A stretch of 64,000 nt of DNA from Streptomyces parvus (lineage in GTDB: Bacteria; Actinomycetota; Actinomycetes; Streptomycetales; Streptomycetaceae): positions 62,001 through 126,000 of the forward strand of contig NZ_BMRY01000001.1 in the NCBI RefSeq assembly GCF_014648875.1, written 5' to 3'. The translations under genes were made by a program, and so were the position numbers. Shown here piece after piece: positions 60,248-64,000 of the stretch (position 1 is its first letter; each line of letters begins with the position of its first letter). A model generated the notes under the pieces. It did no database searches. It worked only from the letters and a program-made list of their open reading frames with translations, and was not told the origin of the DNA.

Positions 60248-61618
60248 TCAGACCTTGGCGGGCTGCTCGGCGGGCGCGCTGTCCCGCTGCTCGGGGACCT
60301 CGTCGGAGGGGGCCGGGCCGTGGCCGTCGTCGACGAGGGTCTTCTCGTCGAACGGGATCCGGCCTGCCAGCACCTCGCCCACGCGGTCCTTGTCGATCTC
60401 CTTGGTCCAGTGGCCGACGAGCACCGTGGCGACCGCGTTGCCCGCGAAGTTGGTCAGGGCGCGGGCCTCGCTCATGAAGCGGTCGATGCCGACGATCAGG
60501 CCGACGCCGTCGACGAGTTCGGGGCGGTGCGACTGGAGGCCGCCGGCCAGGGTCGCCAGGCCCGCGCCGGTCACACCGGCCGCGCCCTTCGAGGCGATGA
60601 CCATGAAGACCAGCAGCGAGATCTGCTCGCCCGCGCTCAGCGGGTCGCCCATCGCGTTGGCGATGAAGAGCGAGGACATCGTGAGGTAGATCGCGGTGCC
60701 GTCGAGGTTGAAGGAGTAGCCGGTCGGCACGGTGATGCCGACGACGGGCTTGCTGACGCCCATGTGCTCCATCTTCGCGATCAGTCGCGGCAGCGCCGAC
60801 TCGGAGGAGGAGGTGGAGAGGATCAGCAGGAACTCGCGGCCCAGGTACTTCAGCAGCGAGAACAGGTTCACCCCGGCGATCATGCGGAGCAGCGCGCCGA
60901 GCACCACGAAGACGAACAGCGCGCAGGTGACGTAGAAGCCGATCATGATGATCGCCAGGGACTTCAGGGCGTCCAGGCCGGTCTCGCCGACCACCGCGGC
61001 GATCGCGCCGAACGCGCCGACCGGGGCGGCCCACATGATCATGGCGAGGATGCGGAAGACGAGGCGCTGGATGTGCGTGATGCCGCGGATGATCGGCTCA
61101 CCGGCCCTGCCCATCGCCTGGAGCGCGAAGCCCGCGAGGAGCGCGACGAGGAGGGTCTGGAGGACCTCGCCCTCGGTGAAGGCGGAGACGATCGTGGTCG
61201 GGATGATGCCGAGCAGGAAGTCGGCGGTGGACTCGCCGGCGCCGCCGGCCTGCTCCGCTCCCGCCTCGCGGGCGGCCTCGGTGATGTGGAGGGTGGAGCC
61301 GGGCTCCAGGAAGTTGCCGACCAGCAGGCCGATGGCGAGGGCCACGGTCGACATGACCAGGAAGTAGCCCAGCGCCAGACCGCCGACCGCGCCGACCTTG
61401 GCGGCCTTGCGGACCGAGCCGACGCCCAGGACGATCGTGCAGAAGATGATCGGCGAGATCATCATCTTGATCAGGTTCACGAATCCGGCGCCGATGGGCT
61501 TCAGCTCGACGGCCACCCCGGGGGCCGCGAAGCCCACCAGGATGCCGAGCGCCACGGCGGCGATCACGGCGATGTACAGGTAGTGGGTGCGGTCCCGTTG
61601 TTTGGCTGCCACAGCCAT
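60248..61618 (-). CDS. dctA: C4-dicarboxylate:cation symporter DctA
   Basis: The 456-residue protein is a DAACS-family carrier. It has ISPIIFCTIVLGVGS (TM2), the serine-rich reentrant loop LLILSTSSSESALPRLIAKM, GITVPTGYSFNLDGTAIYLT and IASKGAAGVTGAGLATLAGG (transport core), and GLIVGIDRFMSEARALTNFA with the substrate-binding Asp/Arg region. It imports succinate, fumarate or malate with Na+ or H+. Divergent from a CitA/DcuS-type kinase, the classical control arrangement. Confidence 0.95.
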   Translation of the reverse strand: MAVAAKQRDRTHYLYIAVIAAVALGILVGFAAPGVAVELKPIGAGFVNLIKMMISPIIFCTIVLGVGSVRKAAKVGAVGGLALGYFLVMSTVALAIGLLVGNFLEPGSTLHITEAAREAGAEQAGGAGESTADFLLGIIPTTIVSAFTEGEVLQTLLVALLAGFALQAMGRAGEPIIRGITHIQRLVFRILAMIMWAAPVGAFGAIAAVVGETGLDALKSLAIIMIGFYVTCALFVFVVLGALLRMIAGVNLFSLLKYLGREFLLILSTSSSESALPRLIAKMEHMGVSKPVVGITVPTGYSFNLDGTAIYLTMSSLFIANAMGDPLSAGEQISLLVFMVIASKGAAGVTGAGLATLAGGLQSHRPELVDGVGLIVGIDRFMSEARALTNFAGNAVATVLVGHWTKEIDKDRVGEVLAGRIPFDEKTLVDDGHGPAPSDEVPEQRDSAPAEQPAKV

Positions 61619-61689
61619 GGTGGGGCTCCTCGGCTCGGTCAGGGGTTGCGCCCCCGTCCCTGGGGGCTTCGGTGACTATCCACCGGCCT

Positions 61690-61723
61690 GTGACCCCGGT
61701 CACCCTTGCGTTCATATCGTTCA
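61690..61723. promoter_or_regulatory. Possible regulator sites between dctA and the kinase gene
   Basis: An inverted repeat GTGACC-CC-GGTCAC (61690-61703) is followed by a direct repeat GTTCA-TATC-GTTCA (61710-61723), all between the divergent starts at 61618 and 61790. Candidate binding sites for the response regulator or for carbon control. Confidence 0.35.
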
Positions 61724-61789
61724 CAGTCGTTTTCCGGCCACGCGGGAGAGCTCTGGGAGCGTCCGGCCGGGCCAGGCAGACTGTGGGGT

Positions 61790-63502
61790 ATGCGCCTCCC
61801 CCGTACCCGCCCCCGCAGCCTGGCGGGCCAGCTCTTCGCCATGCAGGTCGTGCTCATCGCCGCCGTGGTGGCCGGGTGCGCCGTGTTCGCGTACGCCTCC
61901 GGCAGCGCGCAGGCCGAGGAGACGGCCGCCCGGCAGGTGCGGGTGGCGGCTCTCGCGGTGGCCGATTCCCCCTCCGTACGGGAGGCCATCCGCACCCCGG
62001 ACCCGTCGGCGGTACTCCAGCCGTACGCGGAGCGGGTGCGGGAGGACACCGGGATCGCCTTCGTCACGATCATGGACACGGAGCGGGTGCGCTGGACGCA
62101 CCCGGACACCAGCCAGATCGGGGACACCTTCCTCGGGAACACCGCGAAGGCCCTGCGCGGCCAGACCTTCACCGAGACGTACACCGGCACGCTGGGCCCC
62201 TCGATACGGGTGGTGACCCCGATCCGCGACGGCGGGAGGATCGTCGGCCTGGTCAGCGCGGGCATCACCGTGGACCGGGTCTCCTCGCAGGTCCGGGAGC
62301 AGCTCGGTGCCCTCGCGCTGGCGGCGGGCGGGGCGCTGGCACTCGGCGGCATCGGTACGTACGTGATCAACGCCCGGCTGCGGCGGCACACGCACGGGAT
62401 GAACGCGGCCGAGCTGAGCCGGCTGCACGACTACCACCAGGCCACCCTGCACGCGGTGCGCGAGGGGCTGCTGATGCTGGACGGGCGGCGGCGGGTCGCG
62501 CTGATCAACGACGCCGGGCGGGAGCTGCTGGGCCTGGGGCCGGACACGGAGGCGGTCGGCCGTACGGTCGACGAGCTGGCCCTGCCCGCGCCGCTGACCG
62601 GGGCGCTGCTGGCGTCGGAGTCGCGGGTGGACGAGCTGCACCTGACGGCGGACCGGGTGATCGTGGTCAACACCCGTCCGGTGGTGGGCGGTGAGCAGCG
62701 CGGCACGGTGGTGACCCTGCGGGACCACACCGAGCTCCAGGCGCTGACCGGGGAGCTGGACTCCGAGCGCGGGTTCACGCAGGCGCTGCGCTCCCAGGCC
62801 CACGAGGCGGCGAACCGGCTGCACACCGTGGTGTCGCTGATCGAGCTGGGCCGGGTGGAGGAGGCCGTGGACTTCGCGACGGCGGAGCTGGAGCTGGCCC
62901 AGGTGCTGACCGACCGGGTGGTGGGCGCGGTGGAGGAACCGGTGCTGGCCGCGCTGCTGCTGGGCAAGGCGGCCCAGGCGAACGAGCGGGGGGTGGAGCT
63001 GGTGCTCGCGGAGGACAGCCTGATCGACGACGGGGCGCTGCCGCCGTCGCTGGCCCAGCGGGATCTGGTGACGATCCTGGGCAATCTGATCGACAACGCG
63101 GTGGACGCGGCGTCGGAGGGTCCCGAGGGTGCGGAGGGGCCGGCGGAGTCCGGGGCCGCGGTGCCCGGGCCCCGGGCGGCCGGGGTTCCGGCGGGCCGGG
63201 CCCGGGTGACGGTGACCGCGCTCGCCGACGAGCGGGAGCTGCTGCTGCGGGTGGCGGACACGGGGGCGGGCATCGGTCCGGAGGCGGCGGACGAGGTGTT
63301 CCGGCGCGGCTGGTCCACACACGGGGCGGGGCGGGGCCTCGGCCTGGCGCTGGTCCGGCAGGCGGCGCACCGCAACGGGGGCACGGTGGAGCTGGACGCG
63401 GGTCCGGACGGCGGGGCACGGTTCACCGTACGGCTGCCGCTCAGGGACCGTACGGCGAAGTCGGAAGCGGCGGGGGCCCGGGCGAAGGAGGTCACGGCGT
63501 GA
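61790..63502 (+). CDS. CitA/DcuS-type sensor histidine kinase
   Basis: The 570-residue protein has TM1 (FAMQVVLIAAVVAGCAVFAY, about 16-35) and a periplasmic/extracellular PDC-type sensor (about 36-175; DTERVRWTHPDTSQIGDTF and SAGITVDRVSSQV are family hallmarks). TM2 follows (about 178-200), then a PAS domain, an SpoOB-like H-box (LRSQAHEAANRLHTVVSL) and HATPase (ILGNLIDNAVDAA; HGAGRGLGLALVRQ). It senses a dicarboxylate or citrate-like ligand and partners the next gene. ATG 61790 begins MRLPRTR; the upstream frame to 61706 lacks a ribosome site. Stop overlaps the regulator GTG. Confidence 0.92.
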   Translation: MRLPRTRPRSLAGQLFAMQVVLIAAVVAGCAVFAYASGSAQAEETAARQVRVAALAVADSPSVREAIRTPDPSAVLQPYAERVREDTGIAFVTIMDTERVRWTHPDTSQIGDTFLGNTAKALRGQTFTETYTGTLGPSIRVVTPIRDGGRIVGLVSAGITVDRVSSQVREQLGALALAAGGALALGGIGTYVINARLRRHTHGMNAAELSRLHDYHQATLHAVREGLLMLDGRRRVALINDAGRELLGLGPDTEAVGRTVDELALPAPLTGALLASESRVDELHLTADRVIVVNTRPVVGGEQRGTVVTLRDHTELQALTGELDSERGFTQALRSQAHEAANRLHTVVSLIELGRVEEAVDFATAELELAQVLTDRVVGAVEEPVLAALLLGKAAQANERGVELVLAEDSLIDDGALPPSLAQRDLVTILGNLIDNAVDAASEGPEGAEGPAESGAAVPGPRAAGVPAGRARVTVTALADERELLLRVADTGAGIGPEAADEVFRRGWSTHGAGRGLGLALVRQAAHRNGGTVELDAGPDGGARFTVRLPLRDRTAKSEAAGARAKEVTA

Positions 63503-64000
63503 TCAGAGTGCTGGTGGTGGAGGACGATCCGGTGGCCGCCGACGCCCACCAGATGTACGTGGAGCGGGTCGAGGGCTTCACCGTGACCGCGGTGGCCCAC
63601 ACCCGGGCGGCGGCGGTGCGCGCGCTGGAGCGGACCCCGGTGGACCTGCTGCTGCTCGACCTCTATCTGCCCGACGGCCACGGGCTCGGGCTGCTGCGTT
63701 CGCTGCGGGCCTCCGGCCACGGGGCGGATGTGATCGCGGTGACCTCGGCCCGGGATCTGGCGGTGGTGCGGGAGGGGGTGTCGCTGGGCGTCGTGCAGTA
63801 CGTGCTGAAGCCGTTCACGTACCCCACGCTGCGGGACCGGCTGGTGCGGTACGCGGAGTTCCGGGGCGTCGCCGGGGAGGCGAGCGGCCAGGAGGAGGTA
63901 GACCGGGCGCTGGGCGCGCTGCGGGTCGCGCATCCGGCCGCGCTGCCCAAGGGGCTCAGCGGACCGACGCTGGAGGCGGTGACCGGGGTGCTGAAGGAGT
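63499..64000 (+). CDS. CitB/DcuR-type response regulator (3' end beyond window)
   Basis: From GTG 63499 in a GTGA overlap, the frame encodes VIRVLVVEDDPVAADAHQMY (acidic pair), VDLLLLDLYLPDGHG with the phospho-Asp, VIAVTSARD and YVLKPFTYPTLRDRL with the conserved Lys. The linker HPAALPKGLSGPTLEAV starts the HTH region, which is cut at the window edge. Together with the kinase it is likely to control the divergent dctA. Confidence 0.92.
   Translation, partial: MIRVLVVEDDPVAADAHQMYVERVEGFTVTAVAHTRAAAVRALERTPVDLLLLDLYLPDGHGLGLLRSLRASGHGADVIAVTSARDLAVVREGVSLGVVQYVLKPFTYPTLRDRLVRYAEFRGVAGEASGQEEVDRALGALRVAHPAALPKGLSGPTLEAVTGVLKE

Overview
The window looks like a piece of a Streptomyces chromosome. 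It is very GC-rich, coding sequence has strong third-position GC bias, GTG starts and 4-bp ATGA/GTGA overlaps are common, TTA codons are almost absent, and it carries typical Streptomyces loci: a contractile injection system, the GlgE alpha-glucan pathway, LAxTG surface proteins and YkuD-type L,D-transpeptidases. Species cannot be assigned from the sequence alone.

Left part (1-6.3 kb): a minus-strand caspase-like STAND NTPase. What looks like its C-terminal continuation is a second reading frame overlapping by GTGA. It is divergent, over only 18 bp, from an LCAT-type serine hydrolase. Then come an atypical LuxR-type regulator and a one-TM COG1470-like surface protein of the kind found beside Streptomyces injection systems.

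7.0-20.5 kb: a co-directional 13-gene contractile injection system (CIS): sheath, two tube proteins, two small assembly proteins, a 1013-residue low-complexity protein with repeated VQR motifs, LysM adaptor, VgrG-like spike, PAAR tip, gp25, gpJ/gp6 and gpI-like baseplate proteins, and a zinc-ribbon/one-TM/discoidin-like protein resembling the published CisA. No AAA+ ATPase, tail terminator or fibre is seen in the window.

20.5-29.3 kb: an orphan terpene cyclase with a TTA codon, a carboxylesterase, a CopD-like membrane protein, an EF-hand protein, a polysaccharide-deacetylase-like lipoprotein and an HATPase (RsbW-like) regulator with another TTA codon. At about 27.07 kb lies the 3' half of a tRNA-Arg(ACG) with its terminator but no 5' half, which looks like the scar or right attachment site of an integrative element. 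It is followed by a DUF6058-like gene, an Imm10-like immunity gene and an enoyl-CoA hydratase.

29.4-43.7 kb: two paralogous lipoprotein L,D-transpeptidases, GlgX, a NarL-type response regulator whose kinase survives only as a C-terminal stub, a heterodimeric ABC exporter, a nucleotidyltransferase, a secreted beta-rich protein with a lectin-like C-terminus, and a FAD monooxygenase divergent from its probable TetR regulator.

44-57.5 kb: a secreted thermolysin-family protease, then the glycogen/alpha-glucan block. Divergent glgP faces glgE-treS, then a terminator, then maltokinase-glgB. Together these turn trehalose into maltose, maltose 1-phosphate and branched alpha-1,4-glucan, with GlgP and GlgX for breakdown.

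57.6-64 kb: an imine-reductase-like dehydrogenase, an LAxTG surface protein, and DctA divergent from a CitA/DcuS-type kinase and response regulator, the last cut by the window edge. Several strong hairpins between convergent genes mark unit ends.
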